Source: Anaerolineae bacterium (lineage in GTDB: Bacteria; Pseudomonadota; Alphaproteobacteria; DSM-16000; Inquilinaceae). From it: a DNA stretch of 38,193 bases. Shown here in pieces: positions 1 through 8,252 of this stretch. The position numbers and the translations under genes were made by a program. How positions within the stretch are numbered: position 1 is the first letter of the stretch; each line of letters starts with the position of its first letter. Location of the stretch: positions 1 through 38,193 of the forward strand of contig JANQQD010000306.1 in NCBI GenBank assembly GCA_028285185.1. The letters are read 5' to 3'. The notes under the pieces were generated by a model that saw only the letters and a list, made by a program, of their open reading frames with translations, had not been told where the DNA came from and ran no database searches.

Positions 1-1
1 C

Positions 2-457
2 CTGCGGGATCTGCAGGAAGATGGACGCATGACCAATGTCGAGTTGGCGCGGCGCGCCGGGATCTCCGCCCCCCCTTGCCTGCGCCGTGTGCGGGCGCTT
101 GAAGAAGCCGACTATATCCGCGGCTATCACGCCGACATCAACCCCGAAGCGCTGGGCTTCGGCGTGACCGTGTTTGCACATGTGGGCCTGAGCAGCCAGG
201 CCGAATCGGATCTCCGCCAGTTCGAGGAGCTGGCGCAGACCTGGCCGCTGGTGCGCGAATGCCACATGCTGGCCGGCGAGACGGACTTCCTCTTGAAGAT
301 CGTGGCAGAAGACTGGGACGCCTATCAGCGTTTCCTGACGACACAGCTGACCGCTGCCCCCAATGTCAGCCACGTCAAGTCGGCGCTCGCGATTCGGACC
401 GGCAAGCACCAGCCCGGTGTGCCCATCGACATCCACGCCCACCAGCATCACGACTAG
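2..457 (+). CDS. Lrp/AsnC family transcriptional regulator (5' truncated)
   Basis: The frame is open from the first bases of the window, so the start codon lies outside it. The ATG at 29 falls inside the helix-turn-helix (VELARRAGIS) and is not a sensible start. Visible parts are most of the N-terminal winged helix, with the LRRVRALEEADYIRGY segment typical of Lrp/AsnC proteins, then the RAM ligand-binding domain (GFGVTVFAHVGL, the VRECHMLAGETDFLLKI block and a terminal SALAIRTGK). Family members bind amino acids or related small effectors and act as dimers or octamers on DNA. The stop codon overlaps the stop of the convergent chromate transporter gene by three bases. The effector cannot be read from the sequence. 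The family call is firm; the regulon is unknown. Confidence 0.9.
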   Translation: MRDLQEDGRMTNVELARRAGISAPPCLRRVRALEEADYIRGYHADINPEALGFGVTVFAHVGLSSQAESDLRQFEELAQTWPLVRECHMLAGETDFLLKIVAEDWDAYQRFLTTQLTAAPNVSHVKSALAIRTGKHQPGVPIDIHAHQHHD

Positions 458-1749
458 AGTGCGAATGCGCCACTCCGGGCGGCTTCGGCCAGCCCGAACA
501 GCGCGCCACCCAACACGGCCCAATGCACCTGAAGCGAGAACCGCAGCAGCAGCAAGAGACTGACGGCGGCAACGCCTGCCGCCACCCAATCGAAACCGCT
601 GGCCGTGAACAGAATCGCCTGACCCAGCACCACGCCCAGGTTGAGGATCACGCCGACAACCGCGGCCGTGATCGCCGCCAGGGCGGCTGCAGCCCGGCGG
701 TTGCGTGACAGCCGCTCGACGTACGGGGCGCCGGCGAGGATGAACAGGAAGCACGGCAGGAAGGTCACATAGACCGTCAGTACTGCAGCGATCGAGCCTG
801 TAAGCCATTGCGGCAGGTCTCCCGGCTGGTTCCAGCCGGCGAAGAAACCCACGAACTGCGTCACCAGAATCAGCGGCCCTGGCGTCGTTTCGGCCAGAGC
901 CAGCCCGCGCACCATGTCGGCGGACGAAAGCCATGCATAGTCTTCGACCGCGCGCTCGGCGATGTAAGGCAGCACTGCATATGCGCCGCCGAAAGTGACG
1001 AACGCTGCGGTGGTGAAAAGCTCGATCACCCCCAGGAACGGCGCGGTTCCAAGCGTTGCGAGAACACCGGCGACGACGGCGCCCCACAGACCCAAGAAGA
1101 TGGCACAGAGCCTCAGTAGCCGGCGCCAGCCGCCGATCGCCTCGGATGCTGCCGGCGCCGCCGGATCGGCGGTTGCCCCGAAGCCGGCAATGCCGAAGCG
1201 TCCCGCCAACACCCCGCAGAGGGCGGCGCCCAGCACGATCATAGGGAACGACACGCCGGGCAGCTGCAGCCCGACAAAAGCGGCAAGGGCCAGCAGAACG
1301 GGAACTGGTCCCTTCAGCGTCCGGCGCGCAAGCCGCCATAGCGCGACCGCGATGATCGCGATTACGACCGGGGCCACACCGCGAAAGGCCGCCGAGACCC
1401 AGGGCGCATCGCCGTAAGCCGCAGCGATGTACGAGAGGGCCAGGAGAACGACAGCACCTGGAAGCACGAACAGGACGCCGGCGGCAATACCGCCGGCAAG
1501 ACCATTCATGCGCAGGCCCACATAAGTGGCAAGTTGCTGCGCCTCGGGCCCGGGCAGCAGCATGCAGAAGTTGAGCGCGTTCAGAAATCTCTGCTGATCG
1601 ATCCACCCGCGCCGGTCCACCAGGTCGCTCTGCATCATCGCGATCTGGCCCGCCGGCCCACCGAAGCTGATGAAGCCCAGCTTCAGCCAGTAGGCCAAGG
1701 CCTGCTTCAGCGTCGGCGGCGTGGGCTGTCTGTCGTGACTGTCGGTCAT
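454..1749 (-). CDS. chrA: Chromate transporter, ChrA (CHR) family, two-domain form
   Basis: This is a 431-residue inner-membrane protein with about ten hydrophobic segments. It has the two CHR halves of long-chain ChrA proteins: the first carries LGFISFGGPAGQIAMM and the second FVTFGGAYAVLPYIAERAV, so both FGG motifs are present. Characterised members export chromate and lower its cytoplasmic level; many homologues have untested substrates. The frame opens 38 codons further upstream, but that stretch is polar and atypical, and the ATG at 1749 has an AAGGA ribosome-binding site eight bases or so before it, so I place the start there. The gene runs convergent to the Lrp-type regulator and divergent from the DD-peptidase gene. 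No chromate-sensing regulator is adjacent unless the Lrp-like protein plays that part. Confidence 0.88.
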   Translation of the reverse strand: MTDSHDRQPTPPTLKQALAYWLKLGFISFGGPAGQIAMMQSDLVDRRGWIDQQRFLNALNFCMLLPGPEAQQLATYVGLRMNGLAGGIAAGVLFVLPGAVVLLALSYIAAAYGDAPWVSAAFRGVAPVVIAIIAVALWRLARRTLKGPVPVLLALAAFVGLQLPGVSFPMIVLGAALCGVLAGRFGIAGFGATADPAAPAASEAIGGWRRLLRLCAIFLGLWGAVVAGVLATLGTAPFLGVIELFTTAAFVTFGGAYAVLPYIAERAVEDYAWLSSADMVRGLALAETTPGPLILVTQFVGFFAGWNQPGDLPQWLTGSIAAVLTVYVTFLPCFLFILAGAPYVERLSRNRRAAAALAAITAAVVGVILNLGVVLGQAILFTASGFDWVAAGVAAVSLLLLLRFSLQVHWAVLGGALFGLAEAARSGAFAL

Positions 1750-1973
1750 GGGATCCTTCTTGTGGCCAAACGGCGCGGGCCCGCGCGCACGCGTGGGTTG
1801 GTTAGCATTTCGTTTATGACGGTTGGGTGAGAATGCGCCGCGACCCATTGACGATGCCGTCAATGCTTAGAACCATAAGCTGAAGTGCCGCAGCCGAACG
1901 GCAAGTGTTGCGGCCTCCGGGGATCGGCGGCACCATCGGCCGATTGCTTAGGGTCTAAACGGGAGATCAGGCC
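1750..1973. promoter_or_regulatory. Divergent intergenic region chrA / dacB
   Basis: About 220 bases separate the divergent chrA and DD-peptidase starts, and both promoters must lie here. I could not pick convincing -35/-10 pairs by eye. The DD-peptidase ATG at 1974 is preceded by a GGGAG ribosome-binding site. Confidence 0.4.
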
Positions 1974-3515
1974 ATGCCGATGCTGGATCGCGCCGGAAAC
2001 CCGACCATCCCTTGCGCTTCACCGGCGCAGGTCGCGACTGTCCTTGGCCGCGTCGCGCTGCTGCTTCTTTTTGTGATCGTGCCGCTGAGGACAGGGCTCG
2101 CCCAGTCGGCCGTCGATGTCCAGGCGGTTATCACCAGTCAGGCCATGGCGCCGGAAGATGTCGGCTTCCTGCTGTTCGATCCCCAGACCGGTGCGGTGCT
2201 GGAGCAATTGAACGCCGATCGGGGCTTCATCCCGGCATCGGTGACCAAGGTGCCGACCATGGTGGCGGCGCTGAACATCCTCGGCGCCGACTACCGATTC
2301 GAAACGTCCGTCCACACATCGTCAGCGGCCGCGGGCGGCCGTCTGACCGGCAACCTCTATCTGGTGGGCGGCGGCGACCCGTTTCTCGACACCGACGACC
2401 TGTCGGGCCTGGCACAGCAGGTGCGCGCGCGCGGCATCGCGGCCATCGACGGGGCCTTTGCCTATGACGACAGCCTGCTGGCCAGTGCTGAGGAGATCAA
2501 TGCCGGCCAACCCATCCCCGCCCAGTACAATCCCGGTGTCGGCGCCCTGTCGGTCAATTTCAACCGCATCCATGTGAGCTGGCAGCAGAGCCGCAGCGTG
2601 GGCGGCGTCGTCGCCCTGGCAAATGCGGTCTCGGAAGGCATGGAGATGCCTGTTGACTGGGTCAGCTTCGACCCTGCTCCGGCGGAGACGGATCCACGCG
2701 CAGGCTTCCTCTATGCCGGTTTCGGCGGCGGTGAGCGGTGGCTCGTGTCACAGCGGCTGTCTGAACCGGGAAGCCTCTGGCTGCCCGTGCGCACGCCGGC
2801 CCTGCACACGGCAACGGTGTTCGCCCGGCTGCTTGAGCAGCAGGGCGTCGTCGTCAGTGCACCTGTGGCCGCCGTCAGGCCGGCCGGGTCGGCGCCGATG
2901 GCACGCCATATGAGCCTTCCGCTCGTCGATATTGCCGAGCAGGTGCTGCGCTACAGCAACAACCTGTCGGCCGAGCTGGTCGGCCTTTCGGCCTCACGGC
3001 GGCTGACGGGCGCACCCATGGGCATCGCCGCCTCCAGCCAGACCCTGGGGCAGTGGTTTGCCACACAGATGCCGGGGGTCGATTGGGGCGGTTTCCGCAC
3101 GGACAACCATTCCGGCCTCAGCACGGCGGCCCGCGTGACGCCGCGGCAGATGGCCAATGTCCTGCTCTACGCCTGGCCGCAGAACTATGGCGGGCAGCGG
3201 CTGTTCGACCTGCTGCGCCCCGCCGGCTGGCAGGACACCCTGAACCAAGAACGACCGGCCGGCACGCCGCCCCTGCAGGTGCGCGCCAAGACGGGAACCG
3301 TCTATTACGGCAGCGGCCTTGCCGGCTATCTGACGACCGTCGGCGGGCGGACGCTGGGCTTTGTCGTCTTCGTGTCCGACATCACGGAGCGCCTGGCTCT
3401 GGATGCCGTGATGGACCGCCGCTTCCTGGCGCCGCCGCAGGGCGGGCGTGGGTGGCTGACACGCGCCCGCAACGTGGAGCGAGAGCTGGTCACGGCGTGG
3501 GCCATGGCCTACTGA
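1974..3515 (+). CDS. dacB: D-alanyl-D-alanine carboxypeptidase/endopeptidase, PBP4 (DacB) family, S13
   Basis: This 513-residue enzyme belongs to peptidase family S13, which trims the terminal D-Ala of peptidoglycan stem peptides and can cleave cross-links in the periplasm. All three active-site motifs are present: SVTK at 89-92 (nucleophile Ser89 and Lys92), SNN at 328-330 and KTG at 439-441. The N-terminus has a long polar n-region, a hydrophobic stretch at about 27-41 and a likely signal-peptidase site after GLAQ at 44. The start at 1974 has a GGGAG sequence upstream; a second ATG two codons later is an alternative. The length is normal for the class. A 14-bp perfect palindrome lies 21 bases downstream of the stop, and the next gene encodes the heme-motif sensor on the same strand, about 100 bases on. 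Confidence 0.93.
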   Translation: MPMLDRAGNPTIPCASPAQVATVLGRVALLLLFVIVPLRTGLAQSAVDVQAVITSQAMAPEDVGFLLFDPQTGAVLEQLNADRGFIPASVTKVPTMVAALNILGADYRFETSVHTSSAAAGGRLTGNLYLVGGGDPFLDTDDLSGLAQQVRARGIAAIDGAFAYDDSLLASAEEINAGQPIPAQYNPGVGALSVNFNRIHVSWQQSRSVGGVVALANAVSEGMEMPVDWVSFDPAPAETDPRAGFLYAGFGGGERWLVSQRLSEPGSLWLPVRTPALHTATVFARLLEQQGVVVSAPVAAVRPAGSAPMARHMSLPLVDIAEQVLRYSNNLSAELVGLSASRRLTGAPMGIAASSQTLGQWFATQMPGVDWGGFRTDNHSGLSTAARVTPRQMANVLLYAWPQNYGGQRLFDLLRPAGWQDTLNQERPAGTPPLQVRAKTGTVYYGSGLAGYLTTVGGRTLGFVVFVSDITERLALDAVMDRRFLAPPQGGRGWLTRARNVERELVTAWAMAY

Positions 3516-3535
3516 GCAATGCGGTGCCGGGAAGA

Positions 3536-3549
3536 GCGGCCCGGGCCGC
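3536..3549 (+). terminator. GC-only palindrome after the PBP4 gene
   Basis: GCGGCCCGGGCCGC is a perfect 14-bp palindrome 20 bases after the dacB stop. It could fold as a short hairpin, but no run of T follows, so termination is only a weak inference; chance occurrence in GC-rich DNA is possible. Confidence 0.25.
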
Positions 3550-3618
3550 CGATGCCGTGATAGACTGCTATGTCGGCCGACCGATCCGGGCGGCAGCCGG
3601 AACTCTTTGGAGCAGACA

Positions 3619-4491
3619 ATGGGCTTGAGGTTGAAGTTCAACCTGGTGCTTCTGGCGGCCTTCGTGCTGGGGCTGGTGATCGCGGGCTTCCTGTCGTTCC
3701 GCATCCTGCAGCAGAACGCCGAGGAGGAGGTCGTGGCAACGGCGCGCCTGATGATGGAGAACGCGCTGGCGATCCGCGCGTACACATCATCTGAGGTGGG
3801 GCCGCTGCTGAACGATGCGGATTTCGACCAATTCCTGCCCCATACGGTGCCGTCCTATGCTGCGCAGACCAACTTCCGCCTCGTTCAGGAACAGTTCCCC
3901 GAATACAGCTACAAGGAAGCGGCGCTGAACCCGACCAACCTCGCGGATCTTGCGAACGAATGGGAAGCCGACATCATCAACCGCTTCCGCAACGAGCCCG
4001 GCCTTGACGAGCAGCTGATCGCCCGCGAAACGCCGTCCGGCATCACCATGGTGCTGGCACGCCCGCTGGTGGTCGGCGACGAGGCCTGCCTGGCCTGCCA
4101 CGGCGCCGTGGATGATGCCCCGCCGGAGATGCTGGCCATGTACGGCCCCGCCAACGGATTCGGCTGGACGCTGGGCGAGGTGATCGGCGCACAGGTCGTT
4201 TCCATCCCGAAATCGGTGCCCATGGCACGCGCGGAACAGACCTTCTTCACGTTCCTGATCTCGCTGGTCGTCGTCTTCCTGATCATCGCGGTGCTGCTGA
4301 ACATCCTTCTGCACATGGTGGTAGTGAAGCCGGTCGTGCGCATTTCGCACATGGCAAGCCAAGTCAGCCTGGGGCACATGGATGAACCGGAGTTCGCGTG
4401 GCGCGGCCGGGACGAGATCGGGTCGCTGGCCTCATCCTTCAACCGGATGCGGCGCAGCCTGGAAAACGCGATGAAGATGCTGGAGGACTAG
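3619..4491 (+). CDS. Membrane-bound sensor: Tll0287-like (DUF3365) domain with c-type heme motif, plus C-terminal HAMP
   Basis: This 290-residue protein has two transmembrane helices (about 8-28 and 209-231) enclosing a periplasmic region of about 180 residues. That region looks like the Tll0287/DUF3365 PAS-like fold and contains CLACH at 157-161, a CxxCH site for covalent c-type heme. After the second helix comes a HAMP linker (about 232-285) ending in DEIGSLASSFNRMRRSLENAM, and the protein stops there with no kinase, cyclase or methyl-accepting domain. A signal must therefore pass to another protein. The Ser/Thr kinase gene begins 44 bases downstream on the same strand and is the obvious partner. 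The ATG at 3619 has GGAG six bases upstream; an upstream ATG at 3607 is less likely. Redox, NO or CO sensing are possibilities; the ligand is not known. Confidence 0.82.
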   Translation: MGLRLKFNLVLLAAFVLGLVIAGFLSFRILQQNAEEEVVATARLMMENALAIRAYTSSEVGPLLNDADFDQFLPHTVPSYAAQTNFRLVQEQFPEYSYKEAALNPTNLADLANEWEADIINRFRNEPGLDEQLIARETPSGITMVLARPLVVGDEACLACHGAVDDAPPEMLAMYGPANGFGWTLGEVIGAQVVSIPKSVPMARAEQTFFTFLISLVVVFLIIAVLLNILLHMVVVKPVVRISHMASQVSLGHMDEPEFAWRGRDEIGSLASSFNRMRRSLENAMKMLED

Positions 4492-4535
4492 GCTTGGCAC
4501 AGTCCTTCTCGCTATCGCCCCTATAAGGACCAGAC

Positions 4536-5948
4536 ATGTCGTCCGGTACGGGGCACCCACAGTCTATCGGCAAATACCAGATCGAGGCCGTCCTCGGCCG
4601 CGGGGCCATGGGGGTGGTCTACAAGGCCTACGATCCCACCATCGAGCGTCACGTGGCGTTGAAGACGGTGCGGCCGGATCTGTTGGACGGCCGCGACGGC
4701 GACCAGCTGCGTGCGCGCTTCAAACGGGAAGCGATGGCGGCCGGCCGCTGCATGCACCCCAATATCGTCGCCGTGTTCGACTTCTCCGACCAAGGCGACA
4801 CGCCCTTCATCGCCATGGAGTATGTGAAGGGAAAGGAGCTGTCGCAGTTCATTCGCCAGGGTGTGATGTTCGAGCGCAGCGTGGCGCTGTTCATCATCGC
4901 CCAGGTGCTGAGCGCGCTTGAATTCGCCCATGGCCGGGGCGTCGTGCACCGCGACGTCAAGCCCAACAACATCATCGTGCTGAAGGGCGGCAAGATAAAG
5001 GTGACCGATTTCGGCATCGCGCGGCTGGAGGTGACCGGGCTCACGCAAGTCGGCTCCGTCATGGGCACCCCAAGCTACATGTCGCCGGAGCAGTTCAGGG
5101 GCGAGACCGCCGATCACCGGTCGGACATCTTCTCCACCGGCGTGGTGCTGTTCGAGCTGCTGACGGGCAAGAAGCCTTTCCCGGGCGACACCGCGACGGC
5201 AATCATGTACCGGGTGTTGCACGAGCCGCCCTTGTCCTTCGCCGATGTGGGGGCGGAGGCGCCGGTGGCGCTGGATGCGGTCGTCCGCAAGGCACTGGAG
5301 CGGGAACCGGAAGACCGGTACCAGTCAGCGGACGAATTCGCCCGCGTGCTGCGCAGTGCACTTACCGACCCAAAGGCCGAAGGCCGGATCTCGCAGTCCG
5401 ACGAGGAGGTGCTGGTTTCCACACTCGGCTCTGGGCCCGCCCTGCAGGGCGCCGTGCTGACGTCGCTGGAGGCGGACCTGCTGCGCCGTGCGGAGGCGGA
5501 CCTCGCCCACTACATCGGCCCGATCGCCAAGGTCCTGGTGAAAAAGGCTGCCGCACAGACCACCAGCATCACCGAACTCTACAAGGCGCTCGCAGAGCAC
5601 ATCCCGGCCGATGACGACCGCGAAGCCTTCTTGAAGCGGGCGAAGCGGCTGGAGGGGGGCAGCACCCGCACCATGTCGACGCGTGACACGGCGGGGCGCA
5701 CCATTTCCACCGCCGTCGGCCGGACCGACGCCAGCGGAACATCATTCCAAGCGGATGTGCTGGACAGCCTGACCGGCGAACTGACCGTGCATCTGGGCCC
5801 AATCGCCCGTGTGCTGGTGAAGAAATCGGCACGCTCGGCCGGAACGCTGGACGATCTCGTCGGCACCCTGGCCGACCATATCCAGGACGATGGGGAGCGG
5901 CGGTCTTTCCTCGACCGCGTGACCGCCCGCCTGCCAGGGGAAGCCTGA
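4536..5948 (+). CDS. Cytosolic Hanks-type serine/threonine protein kinase with duplicated C-terminal module
   Basis: The kinase domain (about 14-275 of 470) has the glycine loop GRGAMGVV at 21-28, the ATP-anchoring Lys43 in ALK, the catalytic loop HRDVKPNN at 138-145, DFG at 158-160 and the activation segment end MGTPSYMSPEQ. All key catalytic residues are intact. No transmembrane helix is seen, unlike PknB-type receptors. The C-terminal region holds two copies of a module of about 55 residues (about 316-370 and 409-465), each with a GPIA(K/R)VLVKK core followed by LADHI or LAEHI and an acidic D(R/E)R..FL end. The linker between them is Thr/Ser-rich and could be autophosphorylated. The gene sits 44 bases after the heme-motif HAMP sensor, suggesting a two-gene pathway from the membrane. 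The start is supported by AAGGA upstream. Confidence 0.93.
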   Translation: MSSGTGHPQSIGKYQIEAVLGRGAMGVVYKAYDPTIERHVALKTVRPDLLDGRDGDQLRARFKREAMAAGRCMHPNIVAVFDFSDQGDTPFIAMEYVKGKELSQFIRQGVMFERSVALFIIAQVLSALEFAHGRGVVHRDVKPNNIIVLKGGKIKVTDFGIARLEVTGLTQVGSVMGTPSYMSPEQFRGETADHRSDIFSTGVVLFELLTGKKPFPGDTATAIMYRVLHEPPLSFADVGAEAPVALDAVVRKALEREPEDRYQSADEFARVLRSALTDPKAEGRISQSDEEVLVSTLGSGPALQGAVLTSLEADLLRRAEADLAHYIGPIAKVLVKKAAAQTTSITELYKALAEHIPADDDREAFLKRAKRLEGGSTRTMSTRDTAGRTISTAVGRTDASGTSFQADVLDSLTGELTVHLGPIARVLVKKSARSAGTLDDLVGTLADHIQDDGERRSFLDRVTARLPGEA

Positions 5949-5974
5949 CAGGGACAGGTTATTGTCGGCCCCTG
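5949..5974. terminator. Possible bidirectional terminator hairpin
   Basis: Between the convergent kinase and isoaspartyl methyltransferase genes, CAGG...CCTG and GACA...TGTC can pair as a stem with a four-base bulge and a six-base loop. It starts immediately after the kinase stop. There is no long T run on either strand, so it is a moderate candidate only. Confidence 0.35.
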
Positions 5975-5983
5975 CAATAGATC

Positions 5984-6841
5984 CTATTCCGGCGCCCGGG
6001 TGAACGGCACGAAGCGGACACGAGCTGTGCCCTCGTACACATCCCGCCGCTCAACTGTCATGGTGCCGTCGGCGTCCTCACGCTTGCGTACCTCCAGGAG
6101 CGTCTGCACGCTGGGCGGCCCGACGGGGATGACCATGATCCCGTCCGGGGCAAGCTGCTGCAGCAGCGGCGGGGGGATGTGGTCGATGGCGGCGGTCACG
6201 ATGATGCGGTCGAAGGGTCCATGCTCCGCCCAGCCGTGATAGCCGTCGCCAATGCCGAGCTGGATGCCGGCATAGGCCGGATGCCCGGCCTCAACCATGC
6301 CGGCGATGGCCGCCGCGGTACGCTCCGCCAGGGGCTCGACGATCTCGATCGAATACACCTGGTCGGTGAGATGGGAGAGGACAGCCGCCTGGTAGCCGGA
6401 TCCTGTACCGATCTCCAGCACCCGGTGCCCCGGCTCGACCGCCAACACCGACGTCATGCGTGCCACCATATGCGGTGCGGAGATGGTCTGGCCGAAGCCG
6501 ATGGACAGCGGCGAATCCCGATAGGCCGCATCGCGGTCGCCGGGCAGCACGAAGTCGTGCCGACCCGTCAGCAGCATCGCCGCCCGCGCCCCGTCGCCAT
6601 AGAGCTGGGCCTGCTGGATCAGCCTCTGCATGAGGTCGAACCTCCTGCCGGCAAGGGCGGGGTCTTCACCATGACGCGCCACCATCTCGGCAACGAATGC
6701 ATCGCGGTCTTCAAGCGGCGGCGGATCTGACGGCGCCGCCAATTGCGCCTGGGCGACAAGCGAGCCAACCAGGACCATGCAGATCCCCAGGATGGCTCCA
6801 ATCGCCGAAATTCGCCGCGTTGCCAGCATCGGATGCCCCAT
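5984..6841 (-). CDS. pcm: Protein-L-isoaspartate O-methyltransferase with N-terminal export signal
   Basis: The enzyme transfers a methyl group from S-adenosylmethionine to L-isoaspartyl residues in damaged proteins, starting their repair. Family motifs are clear: FGQTISAPHM at 116-125, the SAM-binding EIGTGSGYQ at 143-151, the acidic SIEIVEPLAE strand end, and DRIIVTAAIDHIP further on. At 285 residues it is about 70 longer than cytosolic Pcm (about 210). The extra part includes a basic N-terminus, a hydrophobic stretch at about 13-31 and a plausible cleavage site near VAQA. That predicts export or membrane anchoring, which is odd for a SAM-dependent enzyme. An alternative ATG at 6829 leaves the signal intact. 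The gene follows flgE on the same strand by 78 bases and converges with the kinase gene. Confidence 0.9.
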   Translation of the reverse strand: MGHPMLATRRISAIGAILGICMVLVGSLVAQAQLAAPSDPPPLEDRDAFVAEMVARHGEDPALAGRRFDLMQRLIQQAQLYGDGARAAMLLTGRHDFVLPGDRDAAYRDSPLSIGFGQTISAPHMVARMTSVLAVEPGHRVLEIGTGSGYQAAVLSHLTDQVYSIEIVEPLAERTAAAIAGMVEAGHPAYAGIQLGIGDGYHGWAEHGPFDRIIVTAAIDHIPPPLLQQLAPDGIMVIPVGPPSVQTLLEVRKREDADGTMTVERRDVYEGTARVRFVPFTRAPE

Positions 6842-6919
6842 TGCCCGATCTCGAAGGCATGAGGGGGCAGCTTAGCCAAGCCGGACGAACGGGGCCAGCG
6901 GTGGCCGGCCAAGGCTGCG

Positions 6920-8203
6920 TCAGGCGATCGCCACCAGAGTCTGCATCATCTGATCAGCGGTCGTCACCGTCTTTGAAATGGCCTGATAGTTCCGCTGGGC
7001 CACGATCAGATGCGTCATCTCCTGCGCTAGGTCGACGTTGGAGCCTTCCAACGCCCCCGGCACGATCTGCGCTGTCAGGTTCTGCGAGTTGCCGTCCACC
7101 GCCTCCACAAACGCGCCGGTCTGCAGGGGCTCCGCAAAATCCGGGCTGTTGCGGGAGACGTTGGCCGTGAAGTACGTGTCGCCCACCGGCTTCATCAGGT
7201 CTTCGTTGACGACATTGTAGAGCGCCAGGCGGAAGCGCTGGCGGGTCTGGCCGTTGTCGTACAGCTCGGTCACATTGCCCTGGCGGTCCGTGCCGTAGGA
7301 CACCAGCCGGCCGCGGGGATAGCCGTCGGCGCTGGCGCTGGCGCCGTTGGTGCCGGTGCCGGAGAAGCTCATGGCCGAGAAGTCGAAGGTGAAGCCGTTA
7401 TGGGTGAGCGGCTGGATCACGCCGCCGACCTCGGTCAGCGGCCCGACCAGCGCATTCGTCGGGTCGTGCAGATCCCAGCCGGTGCCGTTCCAGCGCAGCA
7501 TATAGTCGTAGGTGATGCTTGACGGGCTGGGCAGCGGCGGAATGGTGATCGAGCCGTCGGCAGCCGGATCGCCGATCGCCGCATCCTGGCCCGCGGCGTC
7601 CTCGGGAAGCGAGTCGGCCTGGTAGGCAAGGAAGGTGATCGGCGCCTCAAGAACCGAACCGTCCGCGGGCACATAGCCGATCACGTTCACGTTGCTGGTG
7701 GCTTCCTGCGGCAGCAGACCGTAGCGGGTAAACCGCATGGGGCCGGGCGTGCCGCTGACGGCGCCCGTCGTCTCACTGATTTCCCAACCGTGCACGTAAT
7801 AGCCTTCCGCGGTCGTGAGGTATTTGCCCGACGTGGTGTCCGTCATCTGAAAGCCGCCGTCGCGGGTGTAGAGCGTGCCGGGCTGGTTGGCCCCGGCCGC
7901 TTCGGTACCGTCCAGCGTCTTGGTCACACGGAAGAAGCCGCGGCCGGAAATCGCCACGTCGAGGTCGCGCCCCGTGGTCTCCACCTGGCCCTGCATGCCG
8001 ATGAAGTTGTGGCTGCGTGCGATCACGCCCTTGCCGGCGGCGGACTTGTCGGCCTCGCCGGCCACCAGGTCGGCGAACCGCGTCTCGGTGCGCTTGAAGC
8101 CCGTGGTTCCCACATTCGCGATGTTGTTGGAGATGTTGGCCATCGCCTTGTCGTGGGCCTTCATGCCCATGACGCCGATCGCCATGCTGTTATTGATGCT
8201 CAT
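6920..8203 (-). CDS. flgE: Flagellar hook protein FlgE
   Basis: This 427-residue protein forms the flagellar hook, outside the cell and exported through the flagellar type III apparatus. The N-terminus has the hook/rod signature SNNIANVGTTGFKR at 25-38, followed by an FADL motif. The middle is the variable surface domain. The C-terminus ends with SNVDLAQEMTHLIVAQRNYQAISKTVTTADQMMQTLV, the heptad-bearing helix shared by FlgE, FlgF and FlgG. The length and the ISGRGFFRV and TRDGGF blocks fit FlgE better than rod proteins. It lies 49 bases downstream of flgG on the same strand. No other flagellar genes are in the window, so this is a small outlying flagellar operon. Confidence 0.9.
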   Translation of the reverse strand: MSINNSMAIGVMGMKAHDKAMANISNNIANVGTTGFKRTETRFADLVAGEADKSAAGKGVIARSHNFIGMQGQVETTGRDLDVAISGRGFFRVTKTLDGTEAAGANQPGTLYTRDGGFQMTDTTSGKYLTTAEGYYVHGWEISETTGAVSGTPGPMRFTRYGLLPQEATSNVNVIGYVPADGSVLEAPITFLAYQADSLPEDAAGQDAAIGDPAADGSITIPPLPSPSSITYDYMLRWNGTGWDLHDPTNALVGPLTEVGGVIQPLTHNGFTFDFSAMSFSGTGTNGASASADGYPRGRLVSYGTDRQGNVTELYDNGQTRQRFRLALYNVVNEDLMKPVGDTYFTANVSRNSPDFAEPLQTGAFVEAVDGNSQNLTAQIVPGALEGSNVDLAQEMTHLIVAQRNYQAISKTVTTADQMMQTLVAIA

Positions 8204-8252
8204 CGCGTCACCCGTCTTGTGGCTGCCACCTGGATCATCGGCTCAGGCGGGA

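Noticed and set aside
2994..3785. Minus-strand frame of 263 codons across dacB and the sensor start
   Set aside because: It spans two clear genes on the other strand and has no domain signature.
4494..4509. TGGCAC-N5-TTCT, like a sigma-54 site, before the kinase
   Set aside because: The -12 element should be TTGC; the match is too poor and it would split the sensor-kinase unit.
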